Source of the DNA: Bacillota bacterium
Lineage (GTDB): Bacteria; Bacillota; Negativicutes; Sporomusales; Sporomusaceae
Reading direction: 5' to 3'
Assembly (NCBI GenBank): GCA_023443285.1
Contig: JAEZVB010000102.1
Location: 1-33,958 of the forward strand
Length of the DNA: 33,958 bases
The number at the start of each line of letters is the position of its first letter. Positions within the stretch are counted from its first letter, which is position 1. This document shows, one piece after another, positions 7,969-16,617 of this stretch. The notes beneath the pieces are model-generated. The model did no database searches and was not told where the DNA came from. It saw only the letters and a list, made by a program, of their open reading frames with translations. A program made the position numbers and the translations under genes.

Positions 7969-9015
7969 GTGATAAGAGTGCTAGTCGTTGACGACTCGGT
8001 GTTTATGCGTAAACTTTTGGGTGATTTATTTGCTAATGAACCTGATTTTTCTGTAATAGATACTGCACGTAACGGCAAAGATGCAATAGATAAAGTAAAA
8101 CGCCTGAAACCTGATTTAATTACTCTTGATGTCGAGATGCCTGTTGTGGATGGCATAAAGGCATTAGAGGTAATTATGTCAGAGTGTCCTACACCGGTAG
8201 TTATGATTAGTAGTTTGACGCAGGCAGGTGCTGTTGTTACTTTACGGGCACTTGAATTAGGTGCTGTCGATTTTGTTGCTAAAACGGCAGGGCCTATTTC
8301 TAATATCTCTGAAATACGAACAGAAATTCTGGCAAAATGCCGGGCTGCGGTTAAAGCAAACGTTTCTCAGCTTGCAAGAAAGCAAGTTGCCAGTACTGTT
8401 CAGGTAATGAAACCGGTGTACTCATCTTCCGGTAGTTTCAGTGAAGAGCGCATTATTGCTATTGGTACTTCGACTGGTGGCCCTCGGGCCTTGCAGGAGG
8501 TAATTACTAAAATCCCCGAGAATATTCCATGTGGAATTGTAATAGTTCAGCATATGCCGCCAGCCTTTACTAAATCCTTGGCGGACAGGCTAAACTCATT
8601 GTCTTCTGTAACAGTGAAAGAGGCAGAACATAATGATATTTTGCGTCCGGGACTTGCGTTGATTGCACCAGGGGATTACCATATGTTGCTTGAGAGAGAA
8701 GGTGGAAAGGTAGTTGTTAAACTTAACCAAAACCCTCCAATCGGTGGACATAGACCTGCAGTAGATCCAATGATGGAATCAGTTGCTCGAATTTTTGGTA
8801 GTAAGGCAATAGGGGTTATTTTAACCGGTATGGGTCATGATGGCGCTAAAGGCATTCAAGCGATTAAGCGTCAAAATGGTCAGACTATTGCTGAAGATCA
8901 GTCTACAGCAGTAGTATTTGGAATGCCTAAATCAGCTATTGAATTAGGGGTAGTTGATAGAGTTGCGCCTATTACCGGTATAACCGCTGAAATATTAAAA
9001 GCTTTAGCTAAATAA
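7969..9015 (+). CDS. cheB: CheB, chemoreceptor glutamate methylesterase
   Basis: CheB removes methyl groups from chemoreceptors (and deamidates glutamines) during adaptation. An N-terminal response-regulator receiver domain has acidic D8-D9, phospho-acceptor D54 in LDVEMP and a Ser/Lys switch. It is joined by a linker at about 125-155 to the C-terminal esterase. The catalytic triad is readable: S168 in GTSTGGP, H195 in VQHMPP and D291 in GMGHDGAKG. 348 residues, the usual size. The start is GTG 7969 behind GGTGGTGATTTT. It is 23 bases downstream of the PilZ gene and 33 bases before cheA, as in the Bacillus operon order. Confidence 0.96.
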   Translation: MIRVLVVDDSVFMRKLLGDLFANEPDFSVIDTARNGKDAIDKVKRLKPDLITLDVEMPVVDGIKALEVIMSECPTPVVMISSLTQAGAVVTLRALELGAVDFVAKTAGPISNISEIRTEILAKCRAAVKANVSQLARKQVASTVQVMKPVYSSSGSFSEERIIAIGTSTGGPRALQEVITKIPENIPCGIVIVQHMPPAFTKSLADRLNSLSSVTVKEAEHNDILRPGLALIAPGDYHMLLEREGGKVVVKLNQNPPIGGHRPAVDPMMESVARIFGSKAIGVILTGMGHDGAKGIQAIKRQNGQTIAEDQSTAVVFGMPKSAIELGVVDRVAPITGITAEILKALAK

Positions 9016-9048
9016 TAAACAAAAAATGTAATATGGGGGTGTAGATGA

Positions 9049-11109
9049 ATGGATATAAATCAGTATATGGGGATGTTTTTAGAAGAATCGCGCGAGCACC
9101 TTCAAACTTTGAACAGTTGTTTGCTTGATCTTGAAAATGATCCTGGCAACCTGACTGTACTTGATGAAATTTTTAGAAGTGCTCATACCATTAAAGGTAT
9201 GTCAGCTACCATGGGATTTACTACTATTGCAGAACTCACACATGAAATGGAAAATGTTCTTGATTTGCTTCGTAAAGGAACACTTTCGGCAAATGATGAT
9301 ATTACTGATATTTTGTTTAAGTGTGTTGATACATTAGAACAACTTGTTGAAAGTGTAGCTTCAAACTCTGACACGACTATTGAAATAAAACCGCTCATTT
9401 CTAAACTCATTGCCATTGCCAAAGGAGAGCCGGTGTCTTCAGGAGATGAACATCACTCCCGCCAGGAGGTGGTTCCTCAAGTAGAAGCTACTCCACATGA
9501 AGGTATCAATCTTGATGATACCGAGGTCAATGTTGTTAAAGCAGCAAGAAAGCAAGGCCTTGAGTGTTATGAAGTTCATGTTAATTTACGTGTTGGATGT
9601 CTGCTGAAATCCGCTAGAGCCTATATGGTAATGAACGCATTAGAAGAACTTGGCGAAGTAATAAAAAGTATACCGGCTGTTGAAGAATTAGAAAAGGAAA
9701 ACTTCGATAGTAGTTTCCAGGTTATCATTTTGACTGTTGCTGATGCTGAAAAGATAGAAACAGCTGTTATCAATATTTCAGAAGTTGAAAAGGTAGAAGT
9801 TTTCCCATCCATAGTTTCAGACATTTTGCTAACAAATGATGTGCCAATAGCTACTGCGGCGCAAATGGACAAGGTAACTGATACTAAGAAAGAAAGTCAA
9901 GTTACCAGTAAGCCAGAAAAATCAGCTACTAACGAACATGCGGATAAAAAACTTAAAAGTGGTCAGTCGGTAAGGGTTGATATTGATAAACTGGATAGTT
10001 TGCTTAACCTTGTTGGAGAATTGGTTATTAACAAGACTAGGCTGGAACAAATTGGATTAACACATAGGCTTGCTGAATTAGTTGAAACTATTGAGCAAAT
10101 GGATAGGGTGACAACTGATTTACAGACGGTAGTCATGAAAGTTCGGATGGTTCCAGTTGGTCAAGTGTTCAATCGTTTTCCGCGAATGGTTCGAGATTTG
10201 TCACGCGAACTAAATAAAGAGATTAACCTGATTATTCAGGGTGAAGAAACAGAGCTTGATCGTACTGTAATTGATGAGATTGGAGATCCTTTAGTCCATC
10301 TTCTAAGAAACTCAATTGATCATGGAATTGAACAGCCGGCTGAACGCCAGGCCAAGGGAAAGAATCCGGTTGGCGAAGTGCGCTTAATTGCACGACACGA
10401 AGGTAATAACGTTATTATTATGGTTGAAGATGATGGTAAAGGTATTAATGCTGATGTTATCAAGCAAAAGGCTGTAGATAAAGGAATGATTACGCAAGCT
10501 GAAGCTGATAAGCTTGAACCAGCGGAGGCTGTCCGTCTTGTATTTTTACCCGGTTTCTCGACAGCTGACACAGTAACCGATGTTTCAGGGCGTGGTGTCG
10601 GTATGGATGCTGTCAAGACTAAAATTGAATCGTTAGGCGGCATGGTAGATGTCGAGACAAAAATTAATGGTGGTAGTAAATTCAAAATTCGCTTGCCATT
10701 GACTCTGGCTATTATCCAGGCATTATTGGTAAATGTATGTGAGGAAATTTATGCTATTCCTTTAGGAACCATTGATAGCACTATTAATATCACTCCGCAG
10801 GATATAAAAACTATTCAAAATCAGGAGGTTATTTTACTTAGGGGACAAATCATTCCGATAGTTCGTTTGGCAAATGTACTTAATGTCCCAACTACCAAAC
10901 AGCATAATGATGAAGAATTATTTGTAGTAATTGTTCATATGGGCGAAAATCGTGCCGGGATTATTGTAGACACACTTATCGGACAGCAGGAAATTGTAAT
11001 CAAGTCTATGGGTAAATTATTAGCAGGAATTAAGGTTATTGCTGGTGCTACCATTTTAGGCAATGGTCAAGTTGCGCTTATTTTAGATGTTGGGGCGTTG
11101 AAACAGTAA
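9049..11109 (+). CDS. cheA: CheA, chemotaxis sensor histidine kinase
   Basis: Full five-domain CheA of 686 residues. P1 has the phosphorylated histidine H46 in SAHTIKGM. P2 (about 170-265) is the CheY/CheB docking domain. A Lys/Ser-rich linker leads to P3 dimerisation (from VDIDKLDSLLNLVGELV, about 306). The P4 ATPase has the N box LLRNSIDHGIE around N421, DDGKGI with D461, and GRGVGMDAV near 515. P5, the CheW-like coupling domain, starts near 550. It receives receptor signals through CheW and phosphorylates CheY (not in this window) and CheB. ATG 9049 follows GGGGGTGTAGATGA. The cheW gene follows after 18 bases. Confidence 0.97.
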   Translation: MDINQYMGMFLEESREHLQTLNSCLLDLENDPGNLTVLDEIFRSAHTIKGMSATMGFTTIAELTHEMENVLDLLRKGTLSANDDITDILFKCVDTLEQLVESVASNSDTTIEIKPLISKLIAIAKGEPVSSGDEHHSRQEVVPQVEATPHEGINLDDTEVNVVKAARKQGLECYEVHVNLRVGCLLKSARAYMVMNALEELGEVIKSIPAVEELEKENFDSSFQVIILTVADAEKIETAVINISEVEKVEVFPSIVSDILLTNDVPIATAAQMDKVTDTKKESQVTSKPEKSATNEHADKKLKSGQSVRVDIDKLDSLLNLVGELVINKTRLEQIGLTHRLAELVETIEQMDRVTTDLQTVVMKVRMVPVGQVFNRFPRMVRDLSRELNKEINLIIQGEETELDRTVIDEIGDPLVHLLRNSIDHGIEQPAERQAKGKNPVGEVRLIARHEGNNVIIMVEDDGKGINADVIKQKAVDKGMITQAEADKLEPAEAVRLVFLPGFSTADTVTDVSGRGVGMDAVKTKIESLGGMVDVETKINGGSKFKIRLPLTLAIIQALLVNVCEEIYAIPLGTIDSTINITPQDIKTIQNQEVILLRGQIIPIVRLANVLNVPTTKQHNDEELFVVIVHMGENRAGIIVDTLIGQQEIVIKSMGKLLAGIKVIAGATILGNGQVALILDVGALKQ

Positions 11110-11127
11110 GAAAAGGAGGAATGAAGA

Positions 11128-11592
11128 GTGGCTGAATCCACATATTCGGGTAGTGATATTCAACTAGTGGTATTTAAATTAGGACGTGAAGAGTATGGTG
11201 TCAGTATTCTGCAAGTGCAAGAAATTAAAAGAATAACTGAGATAACACGTGTCCCTCATTCTCCTGATTATATCAAAGGCGTAATGAACTTACGGGGTAG
11301 CGTGTTGCCTGTCATTGATTTAAAAAAGAGACTTAATTTACCTCCTGAGGAGTATACTGATGATACTCGAATTATTATTATAAAAGTGGAAGATATAACT
11401 GTTGGAATGATTGTTGATGCAGTGTCTGAAGTAACGACAATCGACCAAAGCAATATTGAGCCGCCGCAAGCTGTGGTAGGTGGTATTGCCGCTGATTATT
11501 TAAGCGGTGTAGGTAAATTAGAGAATAGACTTTTAATACTACTTAATACGGATGCAATTATCGGTATAGGCCAAGAAGTAAAAGCTAGTTAA
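11128..11592 (+). CDS. cheW: CheW, chemotaxis coupling protein
   Basis: A 154-residue single CheW domain: QLVVFKLGREEYGVSILQVQ at the N-terminus, VPHSPDYIKGVMNLRGSVLP in the middle and a final beta-rich segment ending LLILLNTDAI. CheW links chemoreceptors to the CheA P5 domain. GTG 11128 is preceded by a strong AAAAGGAGGAATGAAGA. Length and motifs are normal. Confidence 0.96.
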   Translation: MAESTYSGSDIQLVVFKLGREEYGVSILQVQEIKRITEITRVPHSPDYIKGVMNLRGSVLPVIDLKKRLNLPPEEYTDDTRIIIIKVEDITVGMIVDAVSEVTTIDQSNIEPPQAVVGGIAADYLSGVGKLENRLLILLNTDAIIGIGQEVKAS

Positions 11593-11624
11593 CCGTTAGG
11601 TGTAGAATCAAAGGGGTGGCAAAC

Positions 11625-12245
11625 TTGTCTGAAGATATATTAAAACTATCGCCATTACAGTTAGATGCTTTGAGGGAAATAGGAAATGTTGGCGCTGGCA
11701 ATGCGGCAACTGCGCTATCCCAAATTATTAATAACAAAATTGATATGACGGTACCAGAAGTATCTATACTTCCTTTAGGTGAAGTACCTGAGGTAGTAGG
11801 TGGTCCGGATGCTATGGTTGCGGGTGTCTATCTTAGAGTTTTTGGCCCAGCACCTGGGAGTATTCTGTTCTTGCTTCCGCGTGAAAGTGCCTTTTACCTT
11901 GTTGATATGTTAATGGGTCGTAGCCAAGGTGAAACACAACTCCTCAATTCAATGGATGAATCAGCGTTAATGGAGATAGGTAATATTTTAGCTGGCGCTT
12001 ATTTAAATGCACTCTCCTACTTTACTAAGCTAACACTATTACCGTCTATTCCGGCTTTAGCTATTGATATGGCTGGGGCTATATTGAGTGTTATTTTAAT
12101 TCAGTTAGGTCAAATGGGCGATCATGCACTAGTCATTGAAACCGAATTTACTACAGATAATGATGGTGTAAAAGGCCACTTTTTCCTTATTCCTGATCCC
12201 GGTTCTCTCACTACAATCTTGGCGGCAATCGGGGTGAAGGAATAA
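11625..12245 (+). CDS. cheC: CheC, CheY-P phosphatase and CheD regulator
   Basis: CheC dephosphorylates CheY-P and binds CheD, as in the Bacillus three-part adaptation scheme. Two phosphatase half-sites of the form [DS]xxxExxN are present: DALREIGN near the N-terminus, followed by VGAGNAATALS, and SALMEIGN in the middle. Both catalytic Glu/Asn pairs are thus intact. I prefer the TTG start at 11625, five bases after AAAGGGGTGG; GTG 11616 is an in-frame alternative that adds three residues but overlaps that ribosome-binding site. About 206 residues. The stop overlaps the cheD start as TAATG, matching CheC-CheD complex formation. Confidence 0.94.
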   Translation: MSEDILKLSPLQLDALREIGNVGAGNAATALSQIINNKIDMTVPEVSILPLGEVPEVVGGPDAMVAGVYLRVFGPAPGSILFLLPRESAFYLVDMLMGRSQGETQLLNSMDESALMEIGNILAGAYLNALSYFTKLTLLPSIPALAIDMAGAILSVILIQLGQMGDHALVIETEFTTDNDGVKGHFFLIPDPGSLTTILAAIGVKE

Positions 12246-12730
12246 TGGCTGAGCTAATAAAAGTGGGAATGGCTGATTACAAGGTTGGGTGTAGCCCGGC
12301 TAGCTTAATTAGTTATGGGCTAGGATCTTGTGTAGGTATTGCGCTGTTTGATTCAGTTACCAAGGTGGGCGGTTTAGCTCATATCATGTTACCTGACAGC
12401 ACCCAAGCACGCTCAGCAGAGAATGTAGCTAAATTTGCCGATACAGCTTTACCCGCCATGCTTAACGAAATAATAAAATTAGGTGCAAGCAAGTCGCGTA
12501 TTACCGCGAAAATTGCTGGTGGAGCACAAATGTTCACATTTACTAATGCTACCGATATTATGCGTGTAGGTGAACGTAATGCTGAAGCTGTTCGGTTAGT
12601 ACTGAAAAAACTGGATATCAGACTACTTGCCGAAGATACGGGAGGCAATTATGGTCGCACGGTTGAATTAAGACTGGATACTGGAATTTATAGAGTCAAG
12701 ACTATTGATAAAGGCGAAAAAGAATTATAA
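12245..12730 (+). CDS. cheD: CheD, chemoreceptor glutamine deamidase
   Basis: CheD deamidates chemoreceptor glutamines and is a stimulatory partner of CheC. The catalytic cysteine C29 is in GLGSCVG and the histidine H46 in GGLAHIMLP, both at family positions. The later KIAGGAQMF and EDTGGNYGRT blocks are also conserved. 161 residues, normal length. ATG 12245 shares its first base with the cheC stop, behind GAAGGAAT. Confidence 0.96.
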   Translation: MAELIKVGMADYKVGCSPASLISYGLGSCVGIALFDSVTKVGGLAHIMLPDSTQARSAENVAKFADTALPAMLNEIIKLGASKSRITAKIAGGAQMFTFTNATDIMRVGERNAEAVRLVLKKLDIRLLAEDTGGNYGRTVELRLDTGIYRVKTIDKGEKEL

Positions 12731-12745
12731 TTTGGGGGACGGACT

Positions 12746-13072
12746 ATGGCACTAAAGCTGCAGATTAGTTTATATATGGCACTTATTACCAGCAGCTTAA
12801 CTTTATTGGTAGGGGTGCATAATAGTATTACGTTAACAGCTATGCTACAGCGGACACTAGTATCGTTAATCTTTTTTGCAATTTTAGGATATGTTTGCGG
12901 CCTATTTTTGGAGCGCTTTTTAAAGGAAAAGCTGGACGATTTAGAATCAAAAGCTGTGAATATAGAGACCGTAATTAGTGGCAATGAATCCGAGGACGAT
13001 TTGCCCCCAGTTCCTGAATTTGAACCCTTGAATACTAAGGATTTTGAAAATATATCACTAACGCAAAAGTAA
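12746..13072 (+). CDS. Small two-helix membrane protein of unknown function, cheD-sigD interval
   Basis: I do not recognise a named family. The 108-residue product has two predicted transmembrane helices (about residues 6-26 and 35-56) and a short lumenal/outer turn. Its cytosolic tail is rich in Asp/Glu and Pro (DDLPPVPEFEP). ATG 12746 follows GGGGGACGGACT, the same kind of ribosome-binding site as true genes here, and sigD follows after 20 bases. The reading frame is uninterrupted and uses codons like its neighbours, so it is a real gene. Its place inside the chemotaxis/sigma block suggests a flagellar or motility role, but this is inference only. Confidence 0.85.
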   Translation: MALKLQISLYMALITSSLTLLVGVHNSITLTAMLQRTLVSLIFFAILGYVCGLFLERFLKEKLDDLESKAVNIETVISGNESEDDLPPVPEFEPLNTKDFENISLTQK

Positions 13073-13092
13073 TGATGGAGGGGTAAGCGCCC

Positions 13093-13854
13093 ATGGCAGA
13101 TAATAATGCTGAACAGAAGGCTGCTAACACACTCAAGCTTTGGCGGGAGTATAGTAATAATAGAACCCCGGAGATTCGGGAGAAACTTATTGAGAACTAT
13201 CTGCCTTTAGTTAAACTAGTAGCAGGCCGCATTGCAGTTAGTCTTCCTCAGCATGTAGATAAAGATGATTTGATCAGTAATGGTTTTTTTGGTCTTATGG
13301 AATCAATTGAACGTTTTGATTCTGATAGAGGCGTCAAATTCGAAACCTATGCAGTTGTTAGAATACGGGGAGCTATTCTTGACTCACTTCGAGCACAAGA
13401 TTGGATTCCAGCTACCATTAGACAGAAAGCAAGACAGTATGAACAAACCGTTACTAAATTAGAACATGCGTTGGGACGCTCAGTAAAAGATGAAGAGATT
13501 GCTATGGCAATGAGAATTCCACTCAATGAATTGTACAAGCTTATTAATCACCTGAATACAAGTACTCTCATACCACTTGAAGAATTTGCCAGAACTGAAA
13601 CGGTCTCGCAACATACACCGAATCCTTCCCAACATATTGAAGAGCAAGAAGTAAAAGATATGTTAGCTAAGAGTATCGATAAATTGCCGGAAAAAGAGCG
13701 CCTGGTGGTTAGTCTTTACTATTATGAAGGGCTAACATTAAAAGAGATAAGCCTGATCCTGAAACTATCTGAAGCCCGTATTTCGCAACTTCATACTAAA
13801 GCGATTTTTCGGTTGCGAGGTGCTCTTTCTAGGCTAAAATCAAGTTTTATTTAA
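13093..13854 (+). CDS. sigD: Flagellar sigma factor SigD/FliA
   Basis: Sigma-28 family factor for late flagellar and chemotaxis genes, 253 residues. Region 2 runs from about 36 to 105, including YLPLVKLVAGRI, DDLISNGFFGLMESIERFD and FETYAVVRIRGAILD. Region 3 follows (WIPATIRQKAR). Region 4 is the C-terminal helix-turn-helix (LPEKERLVVSLYYYEGLTL, then LSEARISQLHTKAI). Its activity is normally held by the anti-sigma factor FlgM, which is not in this window. ATG 13093 follows ATGGAGGGGTAAGC. This is the B. subtilis sigD position, near the end of the fla/che operon. Confidence 0.96.
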   Translation: MADNNAEQKAANTLKLWREYSNNRTPEIREKLIENYLPLVKLVAGRIAVSLPQHVDKDDLISNGFFGLMESIERFDSDRGVKFETYAVVRIRGAILDSLRAQDWIPATIRQKARQYEQTVTKLEHALGRSVKDEEIAMAMRIPLNELYKLINHLNTSTLIPLEEFARTETVSQHTPNPSQHIEEQEVKDMLAKSIDKLPEKERLVVSLYYYEGLTLKEISLILKLSEARISQLHTKAIFRLRGALSRLKSSFI

Positions 13855-13900
13855 TAATTAAATCTAGTAGTAAGTGCTAGTAATGGGGGGAATTGTGCGT

Positions 13901-15526
13901 ATGAATGACGATACACGTTTTATTGAAGAGGCAGAGAAGCAAGTTAATTCGCGTGACGGATATTTTAATATTAGTGCAGATGAAAATGGATTCTATTTAG
14001 CAGTATATCCCCCGCAAGGTGAAGGACAACCTGCAAAAATTCCACATATTACCGAACAATTAGCCGCGTATCAGGATATTGGTAAAATTGAGAATTCATT
14101 GCTTGTACGTGTAGTTAAGGAAGCCTTAGGAACACCGGTTAAAGTGGCCGATAAACTAATTGAGGCGGAACCAAATATTCAAATTTCGATTTCGCGGGAT
14201 CGAATGGAAGCCACCTTGCAGATTGATATGCCGCAAGGCAGCCGACCTGTTAGTATGGATACGATTATGGAAAAGATTAAGTCGGCAGGAATAGTTTACG
14301 GAATTGACCTTGCATCAATTGAAATAGCGATAACTAGACCGGGAAGTACAGTAGTCTGTGCAAACGGATTATCACCTGTTAATGGTGTTAATGCAAGCAT
14401 TGCATATTCTGTTGATTTAGAAAGCAAAGGGCGACCTGCTGAGTTAGATGACGGCAGAGTTGACTACAAAAACCTTAATATATTTACTGTTGTCCAGAAG
14501 GACGAGTTGTTGGCAGAGAAAATACCAGCAACAATGGGTATGGCAGGTATTGATGTTTTTGGTAATGAAGTTCCTGCCAAGCCGGGTAAAGATTTGATAT
14601 TACCAACAGGTAAAAATGTTTATGCGGTTGAGGGATTGAAGGTATACGCTGGGCAAGCTGGCCAACTTGTTGTCATTAATAAGAAACTTAACGTTATTCC
14701 GGTTATTGAAGTAAAAGGTGACGTTGATTTATCTACTGGTAACATTGAATTTGTTGGCAGTGTACTGGTTAAAGGTTCAGTACAAACAGGTTTTACGGTT
14801 AAGGCCGAAGGTAATGTAGAGATTGCCGGTAATGTTTGTGGTGGCATTGTTGAAGGAAAGAATATTACTGTTCGCATGGGTATCCAGGGAATGAACAAAG
14901 GATATATACAAGCAAGTGAAAGTATAGTTGCGAAATATATTGAAAATGCAACTGTGTCTGCAGGAAAAGATGTTGTTGTCAGTGACGTTGTGTTACATAG
15001 CAAAGTGAGTGCCGGTAAAAGAGTAATTGTTGAAGAACGGCGTGGTCTTATTGTTGGTGGACAAATTTCAGCTGGTGAGGAAATAAGGGCAAAGACTATT
15101 GGTACGCAATCTGCTACTAGTACTGATATTGAAGTCGGCGTAAATCCTGCATTACGGGAAGAATATCAAATATCACGGAAAGAAATCAGAAAACTCGAAT
15201 TTGATTTAGAACAAGCACAAAAAGCTTTGAATATATTACGGGCGATGAACCAAAGTACCATGCCGCCTGATAAACGTGAAATGTTGCTGAAACTTACTAA
15301 AGCTCAGTTTCACTTAATTGGACAGACTGAAACGCTGCGTAACAGATTGGCCGAAATTGAAATAGCATTGGAAGAAATGCGCTATGGTCATATCAAAGTA
15401 TCTGATACCGTTCATCCTGGGGTCAAATTAGTGGTGGGAACATTGATTAAACCAATAAGGGATGCGGCTAAGTTTGCAAAATTTTATGCTGAGGATGGAG
15501 AAATAAAAACAGGTTCTTATAAATAG
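13901..15526 (+). CDS. FapA/DUF342 family polymerase-like beta-helix protein
   Basis: About 541 residues of the FapA (DUF342) family, cytosolic. The N-terminal half contains an alpha/beta region with IQISISRDRMEATLQIDMP. The middle (about 270-415) is a right-handed beta-helix with recurring short Gly/Val repeats such as GNVEIAGNVCGG and KDVVVSDVV. The C-terminal 100 residues are a charged coiled coil. The biochemical role of the family is not well defined; members often lie beside flagellar or sigma genes in Firmicutes. I took ATG 13901, ten bases after a GGGGGG run. GTG 13895, ATG 13883 and GTG 13874 are in frame upstream. The gene follows sigD after about 46 bases. Confidence 0.88.
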   Translation: MNDDTRFIEEAEKQVNSRDGYFNISADENGFYLAVYPPQGEGQPAKIPHITEQLAAYQDIGKIENSLLVRVVKEALGTPVKVADKLIEAEPNIQISISRDRMEATLQIDMPQGSRPVSMDTIMEKIKSAGIVYGIDLASIEIAITRPGSTVVCANGLSPVNGVNASIAYSVDLESKGRPAELDDGRVDYKNLNIFTVVQKDELLAEKIPATMGMAGIDVFGNEVPAKPGKDLILPTGKNVYAVEGLKVYAGQAGQLVVINKKLNVIPVIEVKGDVDLSTGNIEFVGSVLVKGSVQTGFTVKAEGNVEIAGNVCGGIVEGKNITVRMGIQGMNKGYIQASESIVAKYIENATVSAGKDVVVSDVVLHSKVSAGKRVIVEERRGLIVGGQISAGEEIRAKTIGTQSATSTDIEVGVNPALREEYQISRKEIRKLEFDLEQAQKALNILRAMNQSTMPPDKREMLLKLTKAQFHLIGQTETLRNRLAEIEIALEEMRYGHIKVSDTVHPGVKLVVGTLIKPIRDAAKFAKFYAEDGEIKTGSYK

Positions 15527-15570
15527 TAATACGACCAATCAGTTTATTCTTTGGTTGGAGTGGTGATGAA

Positions 15571-15909
15571 ATGAGTATCAGGCCGATCGACATGCAGGTG
15601 CTTATTCCCAGATCGACAGAAGTCGGAGTACAGCAGAATAATCTTGTTCAGCAAGGTACACTTCAGCAACAGCAATTTGCTGAGCAGATGGCAAAGACGG
15701 CAGCGGTGCGCCAGCAGCAGGTTCAGGGTATAGCAAAGGGTCAAGGCGCTAAGATTGAACGCGATGAGAAAAAAGAAAGAAATAGTAATCGCCATGCAGA
15801 TGAAGCTGAGCAAAATAGCAGTGCACTTTCCAATGAATCATTAGAATCGGAAAATGAGACTATGACACAAGATCCTATACTCGGACATATTATTGATATA
15901 AAAACATAA
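15571..15909 (+). CDS. Small Gln-rich hypothetical protein, flagellar operon end
   Basis: Not recognised. The 112-residue, hydrophilic product has no signal peptide or transmembrane helix. Residues 20-55 are Gln/Ala-rich and probably form an amphipathic helix or coiled coil (LQQQQFAEQMAKTAAVRQQQ). A highly charged linker follows, and the protein ends DPILGHIIDIKT, which looks like a conserved terminal motif. ATG 15571 is preceded by GGAGTGGTGATGAA. It lies between the FapA gene and the SwrB-like gene with short gaps, so it is co-transcribed with the flagellar genes. Function unknown. Confidence 0.8.
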   Translation: MSIRPIDMQVLIPRSTEVGVQQNNLVQQGTLQQQQFAEQMAKTAAVRQQQVQGIAKGQGAKIERDEKKERNSNRHADEAEQNSSALSNESLESENETMTQDPILGHIIDIKT

Positions 15910-15928
15910 TATAAACTGAGGTGATATT

Positions 15929-16522
15929 TTGCTTACAGGTATTACAGTTACTTTATTAACGATAGTTATTTTAGGATTTCTATTTATATATAGAAAAGAC
16001 ATGCTTATCAAAGTATTTACCATAAATATGTCTGCATCAGCTAATCAATTTACGGATCATCTTGAACAAACTGCGGACGTTATTATTAGACGCTTAGAAG
16101 AGGAGGCTACTCAACTTGAAGTATTGCTTGAGGAAGCCGAAATGAAAATTGGCATGCTTAGCCAACAGGTTGAGCATGCCAATAAAATTATTAGCCAACT
16201 GGTAGAGTTAGAGAAAAATCAAAAGAATGTCGAGCCAGAGCAACTGGCAGTAGAATCAGATAAAGTATCTGAGGCAATGGTATTTGAGAACTACGGCGAC
16301 AATAAAGAGGAGCCGGATGAGGTTCGATTTGAGATATCACAGACAAGTGTTGATTTAGCGCTGCCTGATTATGATAGTATGCATAAAGAACCAGTAAATA
16401 TTGAAAAACATCGCCACATAATTATCACCATGGCTGAGCAAGGCTATACTATAACAGAAATTGCGAAGGCTACTGGTAGGGGGAAGGGTGAAATAACACT
16501 ACTGTTACAATTGAATAAATAG
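15929..16522 (+). CDS. SwrB-like membrane-anchored coiled-coil protein (DUF6115-type)
   Basis: 197 residues. An N-terminal transmembrane segment (about 5-24) is followed by a basic junction (YRKD). A long Glu/Leu-rich coiled coil runs over about 40-110, with an acidic linker and a C-terminal helix-turn-helix-like element, YTITEIAKATGRGKGEIT. This architecture, and the spot between sigD and rpsB, matches SwrB (YlxL) of B. subtilis, which promotes flagellar export-gate assembly. I infer an analogous or homologous role; similarity is by layout and the C-terminal motif, not by full alignment. The start is TTG 15929 behind GAGGTGATATT. It appears to be the last gene of the fla/che operon. Confidence 0.78.
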   Translation: MLTGITVTLLTIVILGFLFIYRKDMLIKVFTINMSASANQFTDHLEQTADVIIRRLEEEATQLEVLLEEAEMKIGMLSQQVEHANKIISQLVELEKNQKNVEPEQLAVESDKVSEAMVFENYGDNKEEPDEVRFEISQTSVDLALPDYDSMHKEPVNIEKHRHIIITMAEQGYTITEIAKATGRGKGEITLLLQLNK

Positions 16523-16535
16523 CAGTTTGGGTGGG

Positions 16536-16562
16536 ATAATAAAGCAGACTTAGCTTTATTAT
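16536..16562 (+). terminator. AT-rich perfect palindrome after the fla/che operon
   Basis: ATAATAAAGC (16536-16545) pairs exactly with GCTTTATTAT (16553-16562) around a 7-base loop, 14 bases after the SwrB-like gene. It may end or attenuate the flagellar operon. No proper T run follows, only an alternating AT stretch, so an intrinsic terminator is only a moderate call. Confidence 0.4.
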
Positions 16563-16582
16563 ATATCTATGTGATAATGGAC

Positions 16583-16611
16583 TTGTTATTAGCGACGAGT
16601 TATGCTATACT
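16583..16611 (+). promoter_or_regulatory. Sigma-A type promoter for rpsB-tsf
   Basis: -35 TTGTTA (16583-16588) and -10 TATACT (16606-16611) are separated by exactly 17 bases. A TG dinucleotide one base ahead of the -10 gives an extended -10. Transcription should start near 16618, leaving a leader of about 98 bases before rpsB. Confidence 0.75.
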
Positions 16612-16617
16612 TCTTTG

